Shown one piece after another: positions 1 to 6,712 of a stretch of 11,498 bases of DNA. The notes beneath the pieces were generated by a model. That model saw nothing but the letters and a program-made list of their open reading frames with translations, searched no databases and was not told the DNA's origin. Position 1 is the stretch's first letter. Each line of letters opens with the position of its first letter. This DNA comes from JBNJGB01 sp051747385 (GTDB lineage: Bacteria > Myxococcota_A > UBA9042 > PHBI01 > JACKFB01): NCBI GenBank assembly GCA_051747385.1, contig JBNJGB010000065.1, positions 1-11,498 on the forward strand. The letters are read 5' to 3'. The position numbers and the translations under genes were made by a program.

Positions 1-878
1 CTCTCGCGAACGAAGCGCACCCTCTGGTGACAGTTGCGCGCCTTCTTCCCGCTGCCGCAATAGCAGGGAGCGTCCGGGTCCCAGGCGAGTGGGTCCCACT
101 GCGGACCGCTCGCACCGCGCTGGCGACCCACATCCGCTGCGAGCTCACGGAGCTTCGAGACCAGGGCGGACAGGGGCTCCGGGACGTCCGGGTGGACCTC
201 GTGGGGAGCCCACGGCTGGATCGCGAGGTGGCCGTGAAGGAGGGCGGCCACGTCGTCGCCCTCGAACGGCGGGGTGCCCGTGAGCATCTCGAAGAGGAGG
301 ACGCCGAGGGCGTATAGATCCGTCCGGGCGTCGACGGGGTGATCCATGCGGCCGGTCTGTTCCGGGGCCACGTAGGCGGGATCCCGCCACGCCGTGGCGT
401 CGGTGCCGGGCGGGAGGTCGTGGTGCCGCTCGGGGGTCGGGGCGAACGCCAGCAGCCGCACGCCGCCGTCCGCCGTCACGAGGACGTGATCGGGGGACAG
501 CTCCCCGTGCACCACGCGGCGGCTGTGGAGCTCCTGGAGGATCTTCGCGATGGCGCCGGCCACGTCGAGGGCCTCGAGCGGCTCGAGGCGGCCCCGCCGG
601 AGTCGCGCGCGCAGGGACTCGCCCTCCGGGATGGCCATGACGACGCACGGCCGGTGTCCCTGCTCGATCAGCTCGTCGGGACGCTGGAGCCCGGCGACGT
701 CCAGGCGGCGCGCCAGCTCCCAGCTACGGCGCAGGCGGGCCCGATCGTCCTCGCCGAGCCCCGGATCGGGGACCCGCACGAGCACGGCGCAGCCGTCCCG
801 ATCCCGTGTGGCGCGGTGGAGGGCCTGTCGGGGGGCGACGCTCAGCCTCTCCTCGATGAGATAGCCCGGAAGCTTCAT
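1..878 (-). CDS. Protein kinase-like (pseudokinase) protein with SEC-C motif, partial
   Basis: The first 292 residues are visible and the gene runs off the left edge. The fold is that of a bacterial Ser/Thr protein kinase: APEQTGRMD at 171-179, then DARTDLYALGVLLFEMLTG at 183-201. This stretch resembles the kinase module of the large trifunctional kinase/ATPase/sensor proteins. Catalytic positions are gone: there is no Gly-rich loop near 11-18, the ATP-binding Lys is Arg35 (AVLVRV), the HRD motif reads HGE (124-126), the following Asn is His131, and the DFG site reads LAF (143-145). Binding or scaffolding is therefore likelier than phosphotransfer. After about residue 245 the domain ends early and a SEC-C zinc motif follows, CYCGSGKKARNCH at 272-284 (Cys272, Cys274, Cys283, His284). 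The ATG at 878 has GGAG a few bases upstream. The domain architecture beyond the edge is unknown. Confidence 0.8.
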   Translation of the reverse strand, partial: MKLPGYLIEERLSVAPRQALHRATRDRDGCAVLVRVPDPGLGEDDRARLRRSWELARRLDVAGLQRPDELIEQGHRPCVVMAIPEGESLRARLRRGRLEPLEALDVAGAIAKILQELHSRRVVHGELSPDHVLVTADGGVRLLAFAPTPERHHDLPPGTDATAWRDPAYVAPEQTGRMDHPVDARTDLYALGVLLFEMLTGTPPFEGDDVAALLHGHLAIQPWAPHEVHPDVPEPLSALVSKLRELAADVGRQRGASGPQWDPLAWDPDAPCYCGSGKKARNCHQRVRFVRE

Positions 879-903
879 GCATGCTCCGTCGACTCGACGT
901 GGA

Positions 904-932
904 ATGATAGCCGACATCTCGTCGTTCGTCGC
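904..932 (-). promoter_or_regulatory. Candidate sigma70-type promoter for the kinase-like gene
   Basis: Read on the minus strand, TATCAT (909-904) matches the -10 consensus at five of six positions. A weaker GCGACG (932-927) lies 17 bp upstream as a possible -35. Transcription would start about 20 bases before the ATG at 878. It lies in the 127-bp gap shared with the divergent dehydrogenase gene, for which no convincing promoter was found. Confidence 0.35.
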
Positions 933-1005
933 CCTTCTGGTGCTGCACCGCCGCGGGTCGTGACACCGCTTGTGCATTCGCCGCCGATCCTGGAGTCTGA
1001 AGGAC

Positions 1006-2010
1006 ATGCGCGCGATGATCTTCGAGGAGGCCGGTGCGCCGCTCCGCGAGCGGGACGTCGCGCCGCCGGAGCCGGGCGGGGGCGAGATGCTCCTGGACGT
1101 GCGCACGTGTGCGGTGTGCCGGACGGATCTCCACATCGTGGACGGGGAGCTCCCCGATCCGAAGCTGCCCCTGATCCCCGGCCACCAGATCGTGGCGACG
1201 GTGAGCCGGTGCGGCCCCGGCGTGACGCGGTTCCGGGAGGGGCAGCGCGTCGGCGTCCCGTGGCTCGGGCGGACGTGCGGCCGCTGCCGCTACTGCCGGA
1301 CGGGCCGGGAGAACCTCTGCGAGGAGGCCCGCTTCACGGGCTACGACCTCGACGGCGGCTACGCCGAGCGGACCGTGGCCCACCAGGACTTCGCCTTCCC
1401 CATCCCGGACGGGATCGGCGACGTGCAGGCGGCCCCGCTCCTCTGCGGCGGGCTCATCGGCTACCGGGCCTGGCGCATGATGCGCGACGACGTCCGCAGG
1501 GTCGGCTTCTACGGCTTCGGCTCGGCCGCCCACATGCTGGTCCAGGTCGCCCGCCACGAGGGACGCGACGTCTACGCCTTCACGCGCCCCGGCGACGAGG
1601 AGGGCCAGGCCTTCGCCCGGGAGATGGGCGCCGTCTGGGCGGGCGGCGCCGACGAGCCTCCCCCCGAGGAGCTGGACGCGGCGATCATCTTCGCCCCGGT
1701 CGGCCCGCTCATGACCGAGGCCCTCCGACACACGGCCAGGGGCGGCAGCGTGATCTCCGCCGGCATCCACATGAGCGACATCCCGTCGTTCCCCTACAGC
1801 ATGCTGTGGGGTGAGAGGATCATGCGCTCCGTGGCGAACCTCACCCGCCGCGACGGCGAGGAGTTCATGGCCCTGGCGCCCGAGATCCCGGTCGAGACCG
1901 AGGTGACGACCTATCCGCTGGAGCAGGCCGGGCAGGCCCTCGACGACCTCCGCGAGGGCCGCTTCACCGGCTCCGCGGTCCTGATCGTCGACCCGTCCCG
2001 GGTGCGGTAG
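1006..2010 (+). CDS. Zinc-dependent alcohol dehydrogenase family protein
   Basis: A 334-residue medium-chain dehydrogenase, expected to oxidise an alcohol or reduce an aldehyde with NAD(P) in the cytoplasm. The GroES-like half carries the catalytic-zinc ligands Cys38 (CAVCRTD) and His60 (PGHQIVA; Gln61 takes the place of the more common Glu) and a structural-zinc cluster CGRCRYCRTGRENLC (Cys91, 94, 97, 105). The Rossmann half has the nucleotide loop YGFGSAA at 169-175. RTCGRCRYC with FTGYDLDGGYAE resembles the bacterial zinc alcohol dehydrogenase subfamily I know as TIGR02822. The ATG at 1006 is preferred over an in-frame TTG at 970 because the protein then begins with the family-typical MRAMIFEEAG, and GGAG lies about 10 bases before it. 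The natural substrate cannot be read from the sequence. It is divergent from the kinase-like gene and convergent with the aldolase gene. Confidence 0.92.
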   Translation: MRAMIFEEAGAPLRERDVAPPEPGGGEMLLDVRTCAVCRTDLHIVDGELPDPKLPLIPGHQIVATVSRCGPGVTRFREGQRVGVPWLGRTCGRCRYCRTGRENLCEEARFTGYDLDGGYAERTVAHQDFAFPIPDGIGDVQAAPLLCGGLIGYRAWRMMRDDVRRVGFYGFGSAAHMLVQVARHEGRDVYAFTRPGDEEGQAFAREMGAVWAGGADEPPPEELDAAIIFAPVGPLMTEALRHTARGGSVISAGIHMSDIPSFPYSMLWGERIMRSVANLTRRDGEEFMALAPEIPVETEVTTYPLEQAGQALDDLREGRFTGSAVLIVDPSRVR

Positions 2011-2025
2011 GGCCGCTGGCGGCGA

Positions 2026-2040
2026 CGGGGACGGACCCCG
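2026..2040. terminator. Possible stem-loop between convergent adh and aldolase genes
   Basis: CGGGG (2026-2030) and CCCCG (2036-2040) can form a 5-bp stem around ACGGA in the 56-bp gap between the two convergent stop codons. No T-run follows on either strand, so it is not a classical intrinsic terminator. Short stems arise by chance in DNA this rich in G+C. Confidence 0.25.
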
Positions 2041-2066
2041 GGATGGGCCCGCCCCCTCAAGCCGAG

Positions 2067-3365
2067 CTACGCCTTCAGGTGCTTCTTCTCGATGCCGGCC
2101 GCGTTCATCTCCTCCTCCGTGATGGCGCCGCTGTTCAGCGCGCGGAGGAAGAAGTTCACCAGGCCGCGCCCGGTGGCGGCGTCGTCGAACATGTGCCCGG
2201 TGAGGGTCGCCTGCTCCTTCTGGTCGACGAAGTTCTTCAGGCGCGACGAGGCGCCCTCCATCCCCGACAGGAAGAAGGTGTAGGCCGCGGCGTACCGGAT
2301 GGGGAGCTGCCCCGGGTGCAGGTCCCAGCCCTGGTAGTAGCCGCCCTCGAGCGAGTGCATGATGTTGTCGTACGCGAGCTTCCAGGCCCGGTGCACCGCC
2401 TCGCGGTTGTCCTCCTGCTGGGCGTCGGTGAGGTCCTTGCCCCGGTGCGGGGTCACGGGCATGACCGTCGTCGCCCCGTCGGACAGCTGGATCCCGGTGC
2501 CGCTCAGCGCGACCTTCATCTGGTCCTTCGCGAAGTCGCAGGACCAGTGGGTCATGGACTGGTAGTCGGCGGTGATGTTCAGGGACGCCGTGTAGTCGTA
2601 GGTCCCGAAGTGGGCGCCCACGCAGCGGCCCTCCGCCGCCTCCACGAGCGAGCGCATGGTGGCCCGGCCGTGCTCGTCGACGATGGCCTGGGCGTCCTCG
2701 ATCATCAGCTCGACCTTCAGGCTGCCCGCCTCGAAGCCGAGGCCGGCCTCCAGGCTCTTGAAAAGCTCCACGAGGGCCGTGACCTGCTCGGGGATGGTGA
2801 TCTTCGGCAGGGTGATCCGGAAGTTGTCCGGCAGCTTCGCCCCGGCGTCCTCGGCCAGCTTCGTCATGAACAGGTCGAGGGTGCGGACGCCCCGCATCTT
2901 GAGGTCCTCGGTGAACGGCTTGATCCGGATGCCGAGGAAGGGCGGCAGGGTGCCCTCCTTCATCCCGCGCGCCACCTCGGCGCCGGCGCGGACGGCCGTC
3001 TCGTCCTCCTCGTCGTCGGGGCGGATCCCGAAGCCGTCCTCGAAGTCGATTCGGAAGTCCTCGACCGGCTCCCGCTCGAGCTTCCGCTGCACGCGCTCGT
3101 AGACCGTCTCCGCCAGGTCGCCCGGGATGCCCAGGGCGCTCGCGAAGGCGTCCGCGTTCGGCGCGAAGGCCCCCATCATCTTCAGGCCGATCTTGCCCAG
3201 CTTCGCCGGCGTCTCCGCCTTGAAGAGGTGGGCGCCGCCGTAGACCGTGTGGAGCGGCTGGCGCTCCAGGGACTCGCCTGGGTAGCGCTCCTCGAAGTGA
3301 TGGTTGGCCACGGCCAGGCGGTCCATGACCGCCGAGACGCGCGCGGAATCGAGTGTGGTCTTCAT
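2067..3365 (-). CDS. CitE/HpcH-like TIM-barrel aldolase, DUF6986 type (often named phosphoenolpyruvate kinase/aldolase)
   Basis: A 432-residue protein with the landmarks of the HpcH/HpaI and citrate-lyase-beta superfamily: FRIDFEDG at 104-111 (acidic metal-site region), IRIKP at 146-150 (substrate Arg), LPKIT at 186-190, VELMIED at 218-224 (metal-binding Glu) and HFGTYDYTASL at 252-262. A conserved-looking block GWDLHPGQLP lies at 346-355. From memory this family is labelled DUF6986 or phosphoenolpyruvate kinase and recurs beside urate-degradation genes; its reaction is not established to my knowledge. Here it starts one base after the uraH stop, so translation is almost certainly coupled and a role in or after urate breakdown is likely. 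A C-C bond-cleaving or -forming step on a keto acid such as glyoxylate is an inference from the fold. The start at MKTTLDS is the only good one after uraH. Confidence 0.88.
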   Translation of the reverse strand: MKTTLDSARVSAVMDRLAVANHHFEERYPGESLERQPLHTVYGGAHLFKAETPAKLGKIGLKMMGAFAPNADAFASALGIPGDLAETVYERVQRKLEREPVEDFRIDFEDGFGIRPDDEEDETAVRAGAEVARGMKEGTLPPFLGIRIKPFTEDLKMRGVRTLDLFMTKLAEDAGAKLPDNFRITLPKITIPEQVTALVELFKSLEAGLGFEAGSLKVELMIEDAQAIVDEHGRATMRSLVEAAEGRCVGAHFGTYDYTASLNITADYQSMTHWSCDFAKDQMKVALSGTGIQLSDGATTVMPVTPHRGKDLTDAQQEDNREAVHRAWKLAYDNIMHSLEGGYYQGWDLHPGQLPIRYAAAYTFFLSGMEGASSRLKNFVDQKEQATLTGHMFDDAATGRGLVNFFLRALNSGAITEEEMNAAGIEKKHLKA

Positions 3366-3366
3366 C

Positions 3367-3711
3367 TCAGCTCCCTCTGCAGGTGAACAGACCGTACGGG
3401 CTCAGGTGGAGGGGCACGTGGTGGTGCTCCTCCGACTCGCGGATGTGGAAGACGACCGGGACCCAGGGGAAGAAGGTCTCCTGATCCCGCCCGTCGAAGT
3501 ACGCGCCGGTATCGAAGGTCAGCCGGTACGTGCCGGGGTGCAGACCGTCTCGGCCGCCGACCAGGTGATCGGCGCGACCGTCCGCGTCGGTGGTGTCGCG
3601 CCCGATCGTGACCCAGTCCCCCGAGTCCAGGCGGTGCTCGAGGTGCACGGGTAGGCCTTCCGCGGGCGCGCCCCGCGACGTGTCGACGACCTGGGTGGTG
3701 ACGGTGCTCAT
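3367..3711 (-). CDS. uraH: 5-hydroxyisourate hydrolase (transthyretin-like), atypical active site
   Basis: A 114-residue protein of the transthyretin-related HIU hydrolase family, which hydrolyses 5-hydroxyisourate to OHCU, the step after urate oxidase. Diagnostic stretches are VVDTSRGAPAEGLPVHLE near the N-terminus, TTDADGR (with the family Arg), TYRLTFDTGAYF, HHHVPLHLSPYG and a C-terminal CRGS. Two positions depart from the textbook enzyme. The N-terminal active-site His (usually T-H-V-LD) is Gln7 in VTTQVVD, and the C-terminal YRGS reads CRGS. It may be a variant subclass, an altered activity or a non-catalytic homologue. The ATG at 3711 is chosen over the in-frame upstream codon at 3786 because GGAGGAGGGG sits just before it and family proteins begin here. 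It is followed one base later by the aldolase gene. No urate oxidase or OHCU decarboxylase gene is in the window. Confidence 0.9.
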   Translation of the reverse strand: MSTVTTQVVDTSRGAPAEGLPVHLEHRLDSGDWVTIGRDTTDADGRADHLVGGRDGLHPGTYRLTFDTGAYFDGRDQETFFPWVPVVFHIRESEEHHHVPLHLSPYGLFTCRGS

Positions 3712-3825
3712 GACACGCCCCTCCTCCGATGCGGCTCTCGGGCGTCGCGTTCCCCTGCGACGCGCGCCCCCGATCACGTAGCGCACACGGGCCCGTTCGT
3801 CACGCCTTGTCCGGGCTGGCTCCGC

Positions 3826-5799
3826 CTACGGCCCCACGACCGTGAGCCAGTCCTTGTGCACCCTCCGCACGCCGCCGCGGTCGAACTCCACGGTCCACTT
3901 GTCGCCGCGGTCCTTCCGCACGATGCCCATCCCGAAACGATCGTGGAGGACGCGCGTCTCCTCGCCTCGTCGGGAAGCCTCCGGCGCGCTCTCGGCCGCC
4001 AGCGCGTCGAGCCTGGCACGGTCGGTGGCCGAGGGCGGGGCCATGGGGACGTCGAGCGCGGCGCCTCGGAGCGTCACCGTCCCGGGCGCGAGGTCTCCGA
4101 ACAGCTCCGAGACGTACTGCGACGGTCGCACCGGCTTGTCGTCCCGGGTCGACGGCCACGTGACCGTGAGGTACCGCCTGGTCCGCGTGGCCGCCACGTA
4201 GGCGAGGCGGCGCTCCTCCTCGTCGTCGTCCGACCGGTCGTGGGGCATCAGCCCGTCCCGGCAGCCCGCCAGGAAGACCGCCGTCCACTCCAGCCCCTTG
4301 GCCTGGTGGATGGTCGACAGGGCCACCGCGTCCTCGACGTGCTCGCCGCGCTCGCGCCGCATCGCCTGGTCCACGTGTGCGAAGAACGCCGCGGGATCCT
4401 CGAAGCCGCGTGCCTGGCGGCCCACCTCCCCGGCCGCGTCCGCCCACTCGCGCTGGCGCTCGTGCGGCATGGAGCGTGGCGCCTTCGCCGCGGCCGCCTC
4501 CGCCACCTGCTCCGCGAGCTTCGGGAACGGCTTCCGGCGGTAGATCGTCACCACGCTCTGCAGCGCGTCGGCCAGCCAGTGCATGCCCCCGCCGGGGCCA
4601 CCGTGCCCCGTGGCCTCGCCGAGGACCGTGACGACCGTGCGGACCTCGGGGAGCGACCAGAAGGACCCGCCCCCCACGATGGTGAACGGGATGTCCAGGC
4701 GACCCAGCGCGGCCTCCAGGTGCACGAAGAGGTGCCGCGTACGGACCAGCACCGCGATCTCCCGCCACGGCGTCCGCTTCGAGAGCTTCCGGACGGCGTC
4801 CGCGATGCGCGCGGCCTCGTCCTCCTCGTCGTCGGCGCCGATGGCCACGAGCGACCGCTTGTCGCCCACCACGGCCTCCAGGTCCTTGTCGAGCCGGGAG
4901 CGGTTGCGGCGGATGAGGTGTCCGGCGGCCTCGAGCACGGCGGGCGGGGAGCGGTAGTTGAGGCGCAGGCGCACGACCTTCGCGCCCGGATGGTGCACCT
5001 CGAAGTCGGTGATGTACTCGACCTCGCTGCCGCGCCAGCCGTAGATGGCCTGGTCGTCGTCGCCCACCACCCAGAGGTTGTCGTGGGTCTCGCAGAGGGC
5101 GTCGGCCATCGCCACCTGCGCCAGGTTCACGTCCTGGAACTCGTCGACCATGAGCCAGCCGAAGCGCTCCGACATCCCGGCGCGGAGGTCGTCGTCGCTC
5201 CGAAGGGCCTCGACGCAGAACATGAGCATGTCGCCGAAGTCGTAGAGGGCCTGCTCGTGCAGCTTCTCCTGGAAGGCCGCGTAGACGTGCGCGACCTCCA
5301 GCCTGTCGTCTCGCACCTCGGCCGGAGCACGCCGGGCGGCCGCCAGGGCCTCCTCCGGGCCGACCAGGCGGTTCTTGAAGCGCCCGAAGCGATCCAGCAG
5401 GTCGTCCGCCGACAGGTGCTTCGGCAGGTTCAGCGAGCGCAGCACCGCGAACGCCACGCGCTTGTCGGCCACGCGGAAGTCGGGCGGGACACCCACCACG
5501 TGGCCCACCTCCTTCAGCATCCTCCGGGCCAGCGAGTGGAAGGTGCCGATGGGCAGGTCGCGGGCGGGCCGGCCGATCTCCGGCTCGATGCGTCGCCGCA
5601 GCTGATCCGCCGCCTTCCGCGTGAACGTGGTCGTGAAGATCGCCTCCGGGCGCACGCCGCGGCGGACCAGGTACGCGTACCGCCCCACGAGGGTGGTCGT
5701 CTTGCCGGTGCCGGGGCCGGCGAGCACGAGGGCGGGGCCCTCGCCGTGCTCTGCGGCTTCGCGCTGCTCGGGGTTCAGGTCGTCGAGGACGGATGCCAT
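3826..5799 (-). CDS. UvrD/PcrA-like ATP-dependent DNA helicase (SF1A)
   Basis: A 657-residue 3'-5' DNA helicase with the whole UvrD/PcrA motif set: Q motif LNPEQREA (8-15), Walker A AGPGTGKT (27-34), Ia TTTFTRKAA, II DEFQD (219-223), III GDDDQAIYGWRG (246-257), IV NYRS (281-284), V STIHQAKGLEW (495-505) and VI YVAATRTR (534-541). The last 40 residues (VLHDRFGMGIVRKDRGDKW and following) match the Tudor-like C-terminal domain that in PcrA/UvrD contacts RNA polymerase, so repair or transcription-coupled repair is plausible. It is somewhat shorter than typical UvrD/PcrA (about 720 residues). The ATG at 5799 has AGGAG six bases upstream. It lies upstream of uraH on the same strand with a 114-bp gap; co-transcription is possible but not shown. 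Whether it is the orthologue of pcrA/uvrD or a paralogue cannot be decided here. Confidence 0.95.
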   Translation of the reverse strand: MASVLDDLNPEQREAAEHGEGPALVLAGPGTGKTTTLVGRYAYLVRRGVRPEAIFTTTFTRKAADQLRRRIEPEIGRPARDLPIGTFHSLARRMLKEVGHVVGVPPDFRVADKRVAFAVLRSLNLPKHLSADDLLDRFGRFKNRLVGPEEALAAARRAPAEVRDDRLEVAHVYAAFQEKLHEQALYDFGDMLMFCVEALRSDDDLRAGMSERFGWLMVDEFQDVNLAQVAMADALCETHDNLWVVGDDDQAIYGWRGSEVEYITDFEVHHPGAKVVRLRLNYRSPPAVLEAAGHLIRRNRSRLDKDLEAVVGDKRSLVAIGADDEEDEAARIADAVRKLSKRTPWREIAVLVRTRHLFVHLEAALGRLDIPFTIVGGGSFWSLPEVRTVVTVLGEATGHGGPGGGMHWLADALQSVVTIYRRKPFPKLAEQVAEAAAAKAPRSMPHERQREWADAAGEVGRQARGFEDPAAFFAHVDQAMRRERGEHVEDAVALSTIHQAKGLEWTAVFLAGCRDGLMPHDRSDDDEEERRLAYVAATRTRRYLTVTWPSTRDDKPVRPSQYVSELFGDLAPGTVTLRGAALDVPMAPPSATDRARLDALAAESAPEASRRGEETRVLHDRFGMGIVRKDRGDKWTVEFDRGGVRRVHKDWLTVVGP

Positions 5800-5885
5800 G
5801 GGTCGCTCCTATATCACCTCGGACGGTGGGGTGTCCCCTCCCCAAGGCCGGGGACCCGTGGCCCCGCCGCGCACCCCCGCCGACC

Positions 5886-5903
5886 GTCTCGATGTGTCTC
5901 GAT
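5886..5903. repeat. Direct repeat GTCTCGAT x2, 10 bp apart
   Basis: GTCTCGAT occurs at 5886-5893 and again at 5896-5903, one helical turn apart, in the 218-bp region between the divergent helicase gene (start 5799) and the hypothetical gene (start 6018). The spacing suits a dimeric DNA-binding protein, but two copies of an 8-mer are weak evidence. Confidence 0.35.
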
Positions 5904-5923
5904 CGCGGCCTGTCCGCGCCGGA

Positions 5924-5939
5924 CCGAGCGCTCGCTCGG
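5924..5939. promoter_or_regulatory. Inverted repeat CCGAGC-GCTC-GCTCGG in divergent intergenic region
   Basis: A perfect 6-bp inverted repeat around four bases. It lies 20 bases after the GTCTCGAT direct repeat and 16 bases before a 10-bp palindrome, GCTCCGGAGC (5955-5964). It could be an operator or an mRNA hairpin in the leader of the gene starting at 6018. Confidence 0.3.
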
Positions 5940-5971
5940 CCTGGATCCGATCTTGCTCCGGAGCGGGACCC

Positions 5972-5984
5972 GCCCCGACGGGGC
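5972..5984 (+). promoter_or_regulatory. Leader stem-loop GCCCC-GAC-GGGGC before the 6018 gene
   Basis: A perfect 5-bp G+C stem with a three-base loop, ending 33 bases before the ATG at 6018 and followed by TTCACTTCC. It is stable on paper and could shape the 5' leader, but there is no T-run for an attenuator and the base composition makes such stems common. Confidence 0.25.
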
Positions 5985-6017
5985 TTCACTTCCCGCACAG
6001 CACGAGGAGCACGAACC

Positions 6018-6704
6018 ATGACCATGCAGTCCACGACCGGCAGCTTCCCGATCCTCCCCCTCGGCCGCCTCGGCGCCCACCGCCGTGCCCGGGCCCGGTC
6101 CAACCGACTCCGTCGCGCCGTCGTCCCGATGGAGCACGCCGCCCGCGCCCTGCTGCGCCAGCTCGACGCCTCCGAGGACCCGACGGACGACGAGGGGGAG
6201 GGGCTCGGCCCGGACGAGCGGCTGGCCCTGGCGCTCGGCCTCCTGGTCCACTGGAAGGGCCGGGGCGACGCGCTCACGCCCGCCTGCTATCGGCGCTTCC
6301 CGCAGCAGGCGTTCGACGGCGTGCCGCAGGCGATCCGGGACGGGGTCCTGGAGTGGCCGTGCGAGGTCTTCCACCTGACGCCGGACGAGACGGGCCTCGG
6401 CGGCCTCGTGCGCTCGCTCGTCCCGCCGGTCGAGGGCGTCGGCTATCGCGTGCCCCACGTGCACCTGCTCGGCGGGGGCCGACACGCGCCCGAGGCCGGA
6501 GTCTACGTCGGCTGGCTCGTGCCCTTCCGGGACCAGCCGGCGCTGCTCGGCCTGTACCGCCCGCACGGCCACCGGCTCGAGGCCGTCGAGAGCTGGCTCC
6601 GGGCCTGTCGCGAGCTGGCCGAGCGCGCCGGCGCCGACTTCCAGGCCCCGTCCATCGGCCTCGCCGAGCTCCTCGGGATCCTCTGCCCCGAGGAGCCCCG
6701 GTGA
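6018..6704 (+). CDS. Conserved-looking hypothetical protein, 228 aa
   Basis: I do not recognise this 228-residue protein. The ATG at 6018 has GAGGAG (6004-6009) eight bases upstream, which favours it over a second ATG six bases later and over the longer open frame that extends upstream through the intergenic repeats. The first 35 residues are basic (HRRARARSNRLRR at 21-33). An acidic linker DPTDDEGEG follows at 54-62, and the rest is a mixed alpha/beta composition. Segments GYRVPHVHLLGGG and VYVGWLVPF look like beta strands of a compact domain. No signal peptide, membrane helix or known catalytic motif is visible. It is divergent from the UvrD-like helicase gene and convergent with another hypothetical gene only eight bases away, so no separate terminator fits between them. 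Confidence 0.75.
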   Translation: MTMQSTTGSFPILPLGRLGAHRRARARSNRLRRAVVPMEHAARALLRQLDASEDPTDDEGEGLGPDERLALALGLLVHWKGRGDALTPACYRRFPQQAFDGVPQAIRDGVLEWPCEVFHLTPDETGLGGLVRSLVPPVEGVGYRVPHVHLLGGGRHAPEAGVYVGWLVPFRDQPALLGLYRPHGHRLEAVESWLRACRELAERAGADFQAPSIGLAELLGILCPEEPR

Positions 6705-6712
6705 GGAGCCGC

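Noticed and set aside
339..1814. Plus-strand 491-codon frame spanning the kinase-like gene and part of the dehydrogenase gene
   Set aside because: It crosses two real genes in the wrong frames and a divergent promoter region, and its product has no coherent domain.
2043..3386. Long plus-strand open frame (447 codons) across the aldolase gene
   Set aside because: It is the antisense shadow of a clearly recognisable gene; its translation is Val/Leu/Arg/His-rich without family features, as expected when G/C-ending codons are read in reverse.
5808..5830. Possible promoter for the UvrD-like helicase gene (TATAGG with an upstream GGGACA-like -35 on the minus strand)
   Set aside because: The -10 would overlap the AGGAG ribosome binding site and start transcription almost at the ATG, which conflicts with use of that site.
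3800..6277. Very long open frames on both strands over the UvrD-like helicase gene (up to about 825 codons)
   Set aside because: The 657-codon frame alone carries all helicase motifs; the others are Arg/Pro/Gly-rich shadows caused by scarcity of stop codons in high-G+C DNA.
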